Assembly: GCF_021130785.1 (NCBI RefSeq)
Contig: NC_060214.1
Location: 46,871,001 to 46,935,000, forward strand
Direction of reading: 5' to 3'
Source of the DNA: Homalodisca vitripennis
Lineage: Eukaryota > Arthropoda > Insecta > Hemiptera > Cicadellidae
DNA length: 64,000 nt
In this document: piece after piece, positions 48,303 to 58,466 of the stretch
Position numbering within the stretch: the stretch's first letter is position 1
Layout: each line of letters opens with the position of its first letter
The notes under the pieces: model-generated
What the model was told of the DNA's origin: nothing
The model's database searches: none
What the model saw: the letters and a program-made list of their open reading frames with translations, nothing else
Program-made: the position numbers and the translations under genes

Positions 48303-50211
48303 TTATTAATGTACTTTTAATTTTTTACACCATCCTTAGATTTTAAAAGTCTCCGTAACTCATGAAAAACCAATAAAATGCATAGAAGTTACTGAAATTG
48401 AACAATGAAAACATGTGTAAAGTTAATATTACTAACGCCTTATTATAATGTTCCCAATGAGTACCATAGTCCATTAATGATTTTATACTTTAGTGATAAA
48501 TCTGCACTTACAATTTTTTATATTAAACAATACGTTATTAAAACTATTTTATATATTAAGTAACAAACAATGTCATTAAAATTGTACAACCTTATGTTCA
48601 CAGTATTTAACTTTTTAAAATTAACATTTTACCGCAATTGATAACGTTGTAAGAATGAAATATATTTTACCACTGTACAAAGTGATTGGCCAGGATTTCA
48701 CGATATATTAATGAAATATAAGTTACATTATATGGTCAGAAATCATACATGTTTTATCAAACTAAATATTGTCTAATGAATGAATACATTCAGAAATTGC
48801 GTAGCGTCCATAAACATATTATAATGGTATGTTACATCATTTGGCTGATGTGGTTTACAAACATATTATACGAGTCATTAGTTAGATAAATCTGCCTGGA
48901 GAACTAAACTGTGACGTAGAGTAGTGTCATGACATCCGGCTATAATGAGAATTATGACGTAGCAGGTATATTGCTATTGTATCCCCTCGAGGAATGGAAG
49001 TTATGTTGCATATAGTATCTGACCTTTGTGCCTTATGGTATGTGTACAGAACGATCCGTATTTCTTTCTGCCTCTAATCTGTAATTTAACTAGGATTATT
49101 TGAAAATATTATAAATTAGTATAAATCTTTATTTACAGTCCTGCAATAGTTATTCATTAGGTTTATAATCTTAAATAATCTATGAATATTATACAGTTTT
49201 AACGTTACCTAATTCAAACAACAGAATAACTTAATACCGTATTTTACGTTACTGATGTGTATACACAACATGGGATAGGGATTCAAAGTCTGTCTCTCGC
49301 TTTCTGAAACAAGTTTTATTTCTGTTTAGAAATAAAAATATAATTTCAAATTAATAATATCTGATTAAATTTAGAAATTAAATTTATTACTATTCATTGC
49401 CAAGAATAATTCGAAAAACTTTTATTATTTATTATATATTTATATCGTTACGCAGTATTGTTTTTATTGCCTGAAGAAATAACACTTTTAAGGCATGAAA
49501 TAATCGATGATGAAACTACAAAATTAAAAATTATACCATTTCTTATTAAGAAATTATTCTCGTATTATTTTTATACATAAATATTTAAATTATGTATAAC
49601 ATTATACGAACTTATAGGTAAGTGGAAAGTAGCTTAATTTCGTTCTATGTCTATTTTTAAAATCCCTAGCCTTTATTTGATATAATTTACGTAATTTTCC
49701 TAAAACATATATAGAAACAAAGCTAAAAAAGTTGATTTGAACACAGTAAACGTTTAGAATAACTAATAGATGCTTCAAGCAATGTACAATACCAAGCGGC
49801 TTGTTGAATGCAAAGCACTCATTTGCTGTAAGAACGACTACAATACGTGGCCTGAAGTTGTGTCTGGGGAGCTGTAAAAATACGCTAGAGTCTTGTGTGC
49901 AGCAATATGAAGTGTCGTTTTATGGCAACTATAAAAAATATTGCTGGTCGATTTACCTAAGAAGTTCCTGTTAACGTTGGCAGCTGTTTTAGACTGGAAT
50001 AGTTAATTTTGTACTGAAATCCATTTGAGGAATTGGTGGTGTACGTAGAACAATGGATTGAACAGTACATCGTTAATCAATACCGTTTGGTGGGAACAAT
50101 AATTTTGTATTACTTTATTACATATATTAATTTGTATTTGTTACAACGGAGATGAAATCGTGTGTCGTGTCCTCAGGTCAACATTATCTACTTGACCTCT
50201 CACTTCATATA
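48303..50211. other. AT-rich non-coding stretch
   Basis: No further exon of the 48-kb candidate gene could be supported. A short plus ORF near 49771-49878 (MLQAMYNTKRLVECKALICC onward) ends without splice or family evidence. Confidence 0.45.
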
Positions 50212-50512
50212 AAGTGTATGCTAAAAAAGTCCCGGAACGGTTTAATATATTTTTTACCAATATAGATAAAGTAATGAGACTTGGTATATCAATAATAGCC
50301 ATAAATGTCTAGTTTTTTAAGGTATTAAAACTTTTTTTATCCCTTAGGGGGGACGGCCCACGATGAGTCAGACAAAATTCTTAAATAGCATCATAGGTCT
50401 AGTTTTATATCAAATTAAAGGTCTTAGTTAGTAGAACACATTGCCGCAAACCGGACATCAAAAGGTTCACTCTAACTGAAATGGCGGCGTTTTAAATTAT
50501 TCGTCATTTATC
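50212..50512 (+). repeat. Left terminal inverted repeat (about 301 bp)
   Basis: Inverse of 51979-52278. Shared blocks include AGTCCCGGAACGGTTTAATA and TGCCGCAAACCGGAC. Several substitutions and small indels. Confidence 0.9.
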
Positions 50513-50836
50513 TGTGATGCGATGAATTAGTTCTTCTGTGTTGGCAACATTCATTGCAACAATGGGATTTCCGGGATAGTGTACTGGTCTTGAAAACTCA
50601 TTAGTGTTTACATCCTTTCTATTCAGTGAAAGTTGTTTTTGACATTCCTGTTGAAAGTCCAACTGCAGGGTCAATAACTGTGTATCTTATCATTCTGAGG
50701 GTAGAATGCGTTTAGACAGGAAACTTAATTTTCCTCATGAGCTGTTACAAAGTCGATCTTAAGTTAAGATTTGTAAAGTGTAGATTGGGTTTAATTTAAT
50801 TGTTAACAGTGACTAGTTGTGAATCTTGTGATAGGG

Positions 50837-51907
50837 ATGTCTCTGACTGAGACTGAGAGAATAAACCTACTTATGATGAGGGGGTATGGTGACCGTGTAC
50901 GATCATATGACGAAGTTGTGCATTTATTTAATAACACATTTCCGGACCGGCCACCAATATCAAAGTCTACTGTCTGTAGAACAGTCCAACGATTTCTAGA
51001 TACCGGCAATGTTAAAGACCGTCCAAGAAGTGGTATACCTTTATCTGCTACTGACGAAAATACATCCATAGAAGTATTACAAAGTTTCATCGAAGAGCCA
51101 CACACATCAACAAGAACTGCAGCAACTAATCACGGAATAAGCCAAGTTTCAGTTTTAAACGTTTTAAAACAAAACCACTATTATCCGTATAAGGTCAGAT
51201 TGGTCCAGGAGCTTTCGGAAGACGATTTTGACAGAAGAGTGGAATTTTGTGAGACAATGATGAATAGATATGTACAAGATCGAAATTTCTTAGCAAAAGT
51301 TGTATTTTCAGACAAAGCTACCTTTACACTTCATGGCGATGTAAGTAGGCATAACTGTCGTTATTGGAGCGACGACAATCCTCACTGGATGAGGGAAAGC
51401 CATACCCAGAAACCTGAAAAAGTTAACGTGTGGGCTGGGATTTTTGGCAATCATATTGTTGGACCTTTCATAATCAATGGAAATTTGAATGGGGTGACAT
51501 ATGAATTGATGTTGAGAGAAACCATTATACCGGCTTTACGTGCTGTGTTGGGTCGAAGTTATAACACAGTATGGTTTCAACAGGATGGTGCACCACCTCA
51601 TTATGCTTTACAAGTACGAGCGCTGCTTGACAGAGAGTTTCGCAATCGTTGGATAGGACGTAGGGGAGCAATAGAGTGGCCACCTAGATCACCTGATCTA
51701 AATCCTCTTGATTTCTTTTCATGGGGTTATTTAAAACAAAGGGTTTTTTTAACTAAGCCTGCCAACACAGAAGAACTAATTCACCGCATAACAGAGGAAA
51801 CTCATCAAATACCTCCTGAGATGATTAAAAAAGTTATTGAAGGCTTCTACCACAGATTGGGCTATTGCCAAGAGAAACTTGGACAACATTTTGAACACTT
51901 TATATAA
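50837..51907 (+). CDS. Tc1/mariner-type transposase
   Basis: 356 residues from the ATG at 50837. The frame is open six codons upstream from a GTG, but the ATG is the better start. Residues 1-125 carry the paired helix-turn-helix DNA-binding region (SYDEVVHLFNNTFPDRPPIS, then STVCRTVQRFLDTGNVKDRP and the second half ending QVSVLNVLKQN). The catalytic aspartates are D159 (VVFSDKATF), D250 (WFQQDGAPPHY) and D287 (PPRSPDLNPLDFF), with 90 and 36 residues between them. The third residue is Asp, not Glu. The SDKATF motif has Lys where relatives often have Glu. The enzyme binds the TIRs and moves the element into TA sites. Length and motif order match full-length family members. Confidence 0.94.
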   Translation: MSLTETERINLLMMRGYGDRVRSYDEVVHLFNNTFPDRPPISKSTVCRTVQRFLDTGNVKDRPRSGIPLSATDENTSIEVLQSFIEEPHTSTRTAATNHGISQVSVLNVLKQNHYYPYKVRLVQELSEDDFDRRVEFCETMMNRYVQDRNFLAKVVFSDKATFTLHGDVSRHNCRYWSDDNPHWMRESHTQKPEKVNVWAGIFGNHIVGPFIINGNLNGVTYELMLRETIIPALRAVLGRSYNTVWFQQDGAPPHYALQVRALLDREFRNRWIGRRGAIEWPPRSPDLNPLDFFSWGYLKQRVFLTKPANTEELIHRITEETHQIPPEMIKKVIEGFYHRLGYCQEKLGQHFEHFI

Positions 51908-51978
51908 CTGTAAGTACTAAATTTTCAATTCTAATTATTAAATTAATGTTATCTTAATGTAAGGGATTGACTTATTTT

Positions 51979-52278
51979 GATAAATGACGAATAACTTTAA
52001 AACGCCTCCATTTCAGTTAGAGTGAACCTTTTGAGGTCCGGTTTGCGGCAATGTGTTCTACTAACTAATACCTTTAATTTTATATAAGACTCGACCTATG
52101 CTGCTATTTAAGAATTTTGTCTGACTCCTCGTGGTCCGGCCCCTATAAGGGATAAAACAGTTGTAATACCTTAAAAAACTAGACATTTATGGCTATTATT
52201 GACATACCAAGTCTCATTACTTTATCTATATTGGTAAAAAATATATTAAACCGTTCCGGGACTTTTTTTACCATACTG
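51979..52278 (-). repeat. Right terminal inverted repeat (about 300 bp)
   Basis: Inverse of 50212-50512, ending ...TTTTACCATACTG before the TA at 52279-52280. Confidence 0.9.
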
Positions 52279-52693
52279 TATAGCAGTCCAAAAGCCCACT
52301 GCCGAGTCCACAATATGTAGCATTGAAGGGTTTCCGCTTTTGTAGCTAATGCAATGAAAATAAATATGTGTAACACAAAAATACGCATGAATATGTCTAT
52401 TCTCTTGAAAATGCTTGCTAAGTTCAAAGAAAGATATTATATTAAGATGTAAACTTTCATAATAGTAGCAAATAATATAAATATAAAAAACTTATACTTT
52501 ACATAAACAGTTCTGTGAGTTTTAAAAATGATCCGATAACACAAAAATATCGAATCATGTATAATTACAAATAATTCAAAATTGTATTACTTATCGTTAG
52601 TCATGAAAATGGCTGGAATAGTTATTTATGTATGATACTCATTGAATTTTTAAAAAGGACATATGATTAAAAGAATTTGAAAAATCATCTTAA
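52279..52693. other. AT-rich spacer between two transposons
   Basis: About 415 bp without ORFs of interest. It ends in the TTAA at 52690-52693 that flanks the next element. Confidence 0.6.
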
Positions 52694-54140
52694 GGGGAGC
52701 ACTTCGTAAAAAAATCTCAAAAATTACAAATTTTTTTTTTTTTTTTTTATTAAAGTTTGGAATTTCCCGATAACAATGGTGGTATTAAATTTTTTTTATG
52801 ATGACTAGAAGTGTCCGAAATATTTTTTTTTAAATAGGCCTGCAGGCAGTTTCGGGCCTGTAGCAGTCACACTTTGAATGGTGCTGTTATAGTACTACTT
52901 CGTTGCAGTCATGTTCATGATTTGGTTGGCAGTGACAGTTTGTTATGTCAACAACTTACACTAACCAACAAAACATCTGTTTTATAACCATTGCTTATAA
53001 CCTAGGTAGCATACATGTTTTGGTTACTGACATTTCTGTTTTAGAGAGTGAAAATTACGTAAATGATTATGGTTTTTTGTGAGTTTAGTGGAGAGTTCTG
53101 AGTATTTTTTGTTATAAGTGTAGTGAATTTTATAATGCCACGTTCAAAGCCTGCTTTCAAGAAACGCGTTTTCAAAGGAAATCAACATAACCCTCCAACT
53201 AGTCCTAGGCCTAGTTTCTCAGGATGTAGGTGTAAGTACCGCAAAGCCGTAAAATCCAATGAAAACTATGATCATGGCAGCCATTTTCACTTGCCTGAAA
53301 ACCTAATGACATTTATTAAACCTATTTTTCAAGATCTAGCCAATCCAACTCTACTGGGCAAATGTACTAAGGGAAAAACTCAAAATCCCAATGAGTCCCT
53401 CAACAATGTCATTTGGACCTACATACCTAAAAGAACATTTGTGGAGATTAAAACTTTGAAATTTGGCATATATGAAGCTGTTACAGCTTTTAATGATGGC
53501 TACATTGGCAAATGCAAAGTATTTCAAGAAATAGGAGTGTCACCAGGGCAGCATTTTATTACAGCAATGAAAAAGCTTGACCGGCGGCGAATTTGGAAGG
53601 CAGAGAAAGCTCAAGAAGATATAGAGAAAAAAATTAGACAGAAGAAAAACTTACTAAAAAGAAGTCTGGAGGATGAATATGAGGAGCAGGAAGGAGATCA
53701 GCCAGCCTATGCACCTGGAATGTACTGAAAAAGGTAATAAAAGCAGTATTTTTTCCGTTTTTTGTGTTTTTTCCGAAAGTTGCGGTTTTCAATACAAAAG
53801 TACATTTTTCTCAAAAACTACAAATGGTAGGAATATGAAATTTTTTTTGTATGTTTGTAGCACTGTTTTACATATGTGGAACCACTAAAAACATCACATT
53901 TCACTGAGTTCAATATTTATATACATACATATACACATATTTATATAGGTTTTTGACAAGCGTTAAAACAAAAATATATAACTTTTAGGGTATATGCCAA
54001 AAAAAAATTTTTTTTTTGGTTCCACGTGTTCCCCTAGAAGCCCTCTTTAAATGAAAAAAAGAATTATGAAGATACCTCAAGTAGTTCTTGAGATAAGTGT
54101 ACCTATGTTAACATTACGAAGATAGGGCGAAGTGCTCCCC
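52694..54140 (+). mobile_element. Compact TTAA-flanked DNA transposon, Kolobok-like, internally deleted
   Basis: 1447 bp between TTAA at 52690-52693 and 54141-54144. The ends are perfect 13-bp inverted repeats, GGGGAGCACTTCG. TTAA target sites are used by piggyBac and by the Kolobok superfamily. The single ORF is not piggyBac-like, so Kolobok (or another TTAA family) is the better guess. The ORF resembles the two ends of a longer transposase-type protein, so the copy looks like an internal-deletion derivative. Poly-T and poly-A runs lie just inside both ends. Confidence 0.8.
53135..53728 (+). CDS. Short transposase-derived protein (N- and C-terminal parts joined)
   Basis: 197 residues from the ATG at 53135. 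The open frame begins four codons earlier at a GTG. The first ~20 residues (MPRSKPAFKKRVFKGNQHN) are the basic start seen, from memory, in long insect and cnidarian proteins with a 'Mutator-like transposase' domain. The rest carries their C-terminal block, GKCTKGKTQNPNESLNNVIW, then TYIPKRTF...LKFGIYEAV...FNDGY and GVSPGQHF. A Lys/Glu-rich, coiled-coil-like tail follows (KAEKAQEDIEKKIRQKK) and ends DQPAYAPGMY. The middle with the catalytic core is missing, while the frame is kept. It may be a decayed remnant or a DNA-binding derivative. Expression and conservation are unknown. Confidence 0.6.
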   Translation: MPRSKPAFKKRVFKGNQHNPPTSPRPSFSGCRCKYRKAVKSNENYDHGSHFHLPENLMTFIKPIFQDLANPTLLGKCTKGKTQNPNESLNNVIWTYIPKRTFVEIKTLKFGIYEAVTAFNDGYIGKCKVFQEIGVSPGQHFITAMKKLDRRRIWKAEKAQEDIEKKIRQKKNLLKRSLEDEYEEQEGDQPAYAPGMY

Positions 54141-54524
54141 TTAAATATTCTGAAATTTGGAAAACTTTATTATTAATATGGTTTATACCTAAAAATAATA
54201 TCATAATAATTTTACCCGTCACTAAAAAGCTGTTGACAATTATTTCAGCTAAAGTTCAAAAAGACTGGCCAAAACACATTTTTCCATTTACGTTTTTTAT
54301 AATATATAAATTATAAAATGCTTGATCAGTAATGTAATACAAACAGGAAATCAAAATGTAGTATCTTAATGTAATACATATTTGCGAATATAAACATTTT
54401 AACGCATCGAAAGTAATGTTTGGATACTGTTATAAAACCTATCTTAATTAAGAAAGCTGTGAAAGTTTCCCTCCTAATTTATGGCATTACTTGTTATTGT
54501 GATATGGTATTTTAATAGTGGCTT
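54141..54524. other. AT-rich spacer with a fragment of the 17.6-19.1 kb repeat family
   Basis: 54310-54345 (AAATGCTTGATCAGTAATGT region) matches the AAGTGCTTGATCAGTAGT blocks at 17945-17970 and 19010-19035, so Helitron-like repeat DNA probably begins here. Confidence 0.45.
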
Positions 54525-54806
54525 AATAAAGCTATTGCCATTTGTACAAAAGTTATGTAAATAAAAGTCACTTGACAGGTGTTTGGTCTTTCGATCATTT
54601 ATGTTAGTTTGGTTATTTAAACGCATATGTGACAGATACGGCCAAATACAAAATAATTGAATCGTAATTGAGCTCTGTGGTATAATAGTAGCACATTCAC
54701 CCAGCAAGTGAGAGATCCGGGTTCGAGTCCCGGCGAAGCAAGTACTTTTTGTGATTAAATGTTTATTGAAATTAAATAAGGCTATTGCCATTTATACAAA
54801 TTTAAT
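54525..54806. repeat. Imperfect 32-bp direct repeats bracketing the tRNA-like unit
   Basis: AATAAAGCTATTGCCATTTG onward at 54525-54556 recurs as AATAAGGCTATTGCCATTTA onward at 54775-54806, 250 bp apart. They enclose the tRNA-like segment. This could be an old target duplication or a tandem duplication. Confidence 0.75.
54672..54778 (+). repeat. tRNA-derived SINE-like unit
   Basis: The first 69 nt (54672-54740) fold like a tRNA: a near-complete acceptor stem (GCTCTGT with GCGAAGC), an anticodon stem TTCAC/GTGAG with loop CCAGCAA (AGC at the anticodon position, C at position 33), and a perfect T arm CCGGG-TTCGAGT-CCCGG. The B box GGTTCGAGTCC is perfect, and an A-box-like TGGTATAATAG is present. 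The D arm is short, so this is a tRNA pseudogene or SINE head rather than a working tRNA. The tail (AGTACTTTTTGTGATTAAAT onward) recurs at 17541-17584 inverted, which shows a dispersed family. Confidence 0.65.
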
Positions 54807-54818
54807 ATACGATAAAAA

Positions 54819-54857
54819 CAACGGGAAATTGCGTGCGAAGCCGCGGGCAGCGGCTAG
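54819..54857 (+). repeat. Helitron-like 3' terminus
   Basis: A GC-rich end ...GAAGCCGCGGGCAGCGGCTAG followed by T, in AT-rich DNA. Helitrons end in CTRR next to T. The 31 nt at 54819-54849 are identical to the inverse of 63711-63741. The assignment rests on the CTAG|T end and on memory of similar insect Helitron ends. Confidence 0.45.
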
Positions 54858-54989
54858 TATCAATAGAAAATAAAAAGTAGTAACACATTTAAACCATTTA
54901 TATATTATGGTTATAATTTATTTATAATTTGAATATTCCTTTTTTTCTGAATTTAAAAACATGCAAGAATTTTACTAAGCTGTCCTTTT

Positions 54990-56807
54990 TTACCTATTTG
55001 CAAAGTTTGGTAACTATAGCTTTCCCATTTCTAGAGATAATACTTGTATCTAGAGATCACAACGGTTGACTTATCAATTGCCTAGCTTGCAAGCGACGGC
55101 ACGCTTGCTCGTTATACTCTCGGTCCCGCCTGGGGCACTTATGTACTCTCTAGCCACTGCTTACCATACTTACTCTCTCCCCCATGTGTTACTCTCTTAT
55201 TTAAATATTAGTTTATCTCTATTTGTTGTACATTTACATTAACATTAAACTCAGTGCTCTGGATTGGCAATCTCTACCAGAACGTCTCTGCTCCCGGACA
55301 CCCGCGTCTACCGTGCTCTACAGGACTGGCCACAGTGTTATGAACTATTCGTTTGCGGTCGTATTGTGCGTGAGTGAATCCGTGAAGGACATCTTCCATC
55401 TTCACGCCTGCCGACAAGACAGCAGCCTATTTCCACACTTACTGATCACAACCTGGCCCTCAACAACAGCAGACTACGGTTAGGTACCTCTCATGAAAAC
55501 AAAGGTAACTGTTTACTTTCTGCACTTTATTTCAATATGCACTGTTCATAAACTCATTATGTGTAACCTAGTGAACTCTTGTTAAAATCAGTGTGTTCGG
55601 CGTCTTCACTGCCTAGTGTGAAGTGGTCCTTCTTAATCGAGCCTCTAAAATATTATCTAACGGTTCTCATAACCAAAATCCATTCTTTTCATGGTCCTTA
55701 GCGAGCCGGATAATAAGAACTTTAGTCCATTGGTGAATATCAGTGCAATTTCAACTCTTATAAGCTATATACAGTGCATATTTCAAAGTGTGGTTTCAGG
55801 TTCTTTCACGATTGCAAAGTCCGTGCATATCGATTTTCCAGTCCCCTCTCCAGTCATATCAGCTGTGACGTCTGATCATATCAGCTGTGGTGCTCTGTCG
55901 ACTGCATTGTTTTGTTGACAAACAAGCTTTCAGACTGTTACAGCACAGGTGAACTGATTACTGTGTTTAATGGTTACCGCTTCTCAATGCTTGTTGGTTA
56001 TCAGCCCTACTTGTAATACTCATTATTCTAAGTAGGTTAAATGTAATCAATCTTGGTTATTGACACTTTACCTTGAGCAGGACTCTATACGTACGAGCAC
56101 CCTTATTGCAAAATTAAATGTTTATTTTGTCAACACTATATTGTAGTCTCAGCTTAAAAAGAAAAAAAGCTACTTACTGCTCACAATTGTTTATTATAAT
56201 TTCTATTTGAACATAGCTCACGCATATGTATGCATGGTTTATGGTTACTGTCACAACACTACCATACTTTACCACTGACAGTTTACATGTAGTACGTGCG
56301 CATAATGTTTCCAGAGCCTCTGCTACATTATAGCTGAATTTAGCTCAACAATAACCTTAATTGTTGTTTATTATTTTATAACAACTTGTCTTGTTTACGT
56401 TTTTCCATAATATCAGTGTATTTTATTTTCTCAAAACAAAACTATATTATAGGCCTATTCGAGCCTACTCTACTTATTGCATTATTATTGAGTTTTTACC
56501 TCAAAAAACTAAACAATTGGTACCTGAAGATGAAATCAATGATTTCGAAATGTACATAGCAACAAAAATAAAAGTTTACAAAAGGTGTTAAAAGGTTTAT
56601 TTATATTGTATCATAAATATTTTTTAAATTGTTTTTCATTGTATTATATTGTTTAGATACTTCTTATTTCTTGGGGAAAATACTTCAGAGGAAAATAATT
56701 TAGTTTCTATTTTTATCACTGTCTCAATTCAAGAGGACAATATTTTGTTTACTTTTCACCTTTGAAGTTTTACTCAAATTGATTAATTTTATACAAACAC
56801 TTTCAAC
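54990..56807 (+). promoter_or_regulatory. BEL/Pao 5' LTR and leader region (borders uncertain)
   Basis: No long ORF. 55030-55500 is GC-richer and holds a TATA-like TATTTAAATATT at about 55198, with a possible start about 40-60 bp downstream. The BEL-type phrase CGAGCCGGATAATAAG at about 55703 is followed by a leader of about 1.1 kb before gag. The small ORFs at 55223-55483 and 55691-55918 have no family features. Confidence 0.5.
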
Positions 56808-58463
56808 ATGGCGATGTCTCTTAAAGTAGCCAATGCAAAGCGAGAACACCTCTTTTCTCAGATACAAAGTATCTATGATTTAACAAAGAAGACTTCCGAT
56901 CCAAATATACTTCAGCAGTTGCTTGTCAGAGCTAAATCTATTCAGAGACTTAGACAGGAATTTTCAGCAATATTAGACTTGTGCCACGAGTTGGAATGAA
57001 AAGTAGATTCCGACTATACACCTAACTATTCCGCATTAGCGAGCGTGGACGAGTTAGTTGATTACGTTTCTGCTAACGTGCTTATGATTGAGACCAAGAG
57101 ACAAGCTAAAGCTAATAAAAGCGAAACTATTCCGCCTGCCTCCCCTCAAGTCAACGTCCGGCTACCGGAATTGGAATTAAAAACTTTTGACGGAGCTGCC
57201 TTGGACTTCTGTACGTTCATCAACGTTTATGAACAAGCCGTACACAACAATGCTCACTTAAGCGATGTAATGAAATTTCAATATCTCTTGAGCGTGCTTT
57301 CAGGCGAACCACTCTCTCTGATAAAGTCGCTAAATATAACTGAGCAAAATTATGCAATCGCTTATCAGCTGCTGAAGGATCGCTACCATAATACTAGGCG
57401 TCTACTCACACTACATTTAAATCAAATACTAGACCTTCCTGTCATCTCCAGCACATCTGTGAAGAATATCCGTGCTTTCCTTAATCTTTTTCACGAACAT
57501 ACGCAATCACTTAAAGCGTTAAACAATGACATCACTAGTAACAACCCACTTCTCTCAGCCTTGTTATTACGCAAGATTGATAATCGGATGGTCACACGCC
57601 TAGAACAGTTTCGAAAAAAGGAAGAGCTTCATACTTTGCCCTCGGTTGAACAAATAATTGAGTTTCTCAACCTGGAATGCAGCCACATTGAGGACAGTAG
57701 TCTACATGACAATATTGTGGACCCCAAAAACGCTTCAAGTTCTTATTTTGGGTCAAAACCCAGATTTGATAAGCCCAAATCGTCTCTTAAAAACGTGAGC
57801 TTGTTAGCGGCTTCCTCTCCACCCTCCTCGGCCTATAAACAAGGCCCATCATGTTTTTATTGCCATCAGAGCGGTCATAAAATTTATGGCTGTCCCAGCT
57901 TCGGCCAAAAGACACCTCAAGAACGGCACGGGATTATTAAACATCAAAACCGCTGTTCTTCTTGTTTGGGGACCCACAGATTAAGTGAATGTCAGTCTAA
58001 ATTCACGTGTCGAACATGTCGTGGTCGTCATCATACCTTGCTACACTTCACTGATCGGCCAACACGGTCCAGTGTTAGTACGTCGGACCGCGTTCGTCCC
58101 GTTGTGGAGAACGGCCGTGACGGCGGCCGGCCTGCAACACCTACACCTGCTGTCCGCCCTCCGCCTGCGACCACAGCGCTCTCACCTCCTAGCCCGGCCG
58201 AACACACCACACTACACGCTCATGGCACACTGCATCGAGACGTCACCCCTAGAACCACGGTTCTTCTGGGTACTTCTCTTGTCAAACTCACCGCCTCTAA
58301 CGGACAAGCTTATGTCTTTCGTGCCTTAATTGATTCAGGAAGCATGCTAAATTTTATTAGCGAGAAAGCCTCCCAACTGTTGGGTACACAGCGCCGTCCG
58401 GCCACTATTAATGTCGCCGGCCTTTCTCAAACCTCTGCTCACACAACACACGCGGATTTTTAA
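56808..58463 (+). pseudogene. BEL/Pao Gag plus first part of the aspartic protease
   Basis: One frame running through a single TGA at 56997-56999. The start MAMSLKVANAKREHLFSQIQ is the typical BEL Gag N-terminus. After the stop the same frame continues (VDSDYTPNYSALASVDELVD). The capsid-like DUF1759 region follows, from LPELELKTFDGAALDF to about residue 210. Three Cys/His fingers follow: CFYCHQSGHKIYGC (CX2CX4HX4C), CSSCLGTHRLSEC and CRTCRGRHHTLLH. A Pro-rich linker comes next, and then the protease motif ALIDSGSMLNFIS. The frame ends at 58463 in a T-run where one base seems to be missing, which cuts the protease in two. Gag would package the element RNA in an active copy. Confidence 0.92.
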
Positions 58464-58466
58464 CTC

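Larger units (their letters stand above)
50212..52278 (+). mobile_element. Tc1/mariner-superfamily transposon with about 300-bp TIRs, apparently intact
   Basis: TA-flanked element. The right end, read inward, begins CAGTATGGTAAAAAAAGTCC, and the left end is a slightly diverged form (AAGTGTATGCTAAAAAAGTC). The two ends stay inverse for about 300 bp (50212-50512 and 51979-52278), with more differences than the first long-TIR element. One transposase ORF on the plus strand lies between them, without stops. A full-length copy by structure; activity is unknown. Confidence 0.92.

Noticed and set aside
49771..49878. Short plus ORF (MLQAMYNTKRLVECK...)
   Set aside because: About 33 codons, with no splice sites, repeat membership or known motif.
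54672..54740. Functional tRNA gene
   Set aside because: The T arm and B box are perfect, but the acceptor stem has a mismatch, position 33 is C, the D arm is short and the 3' tail recurs elsewhere. Better read as a SINE head.
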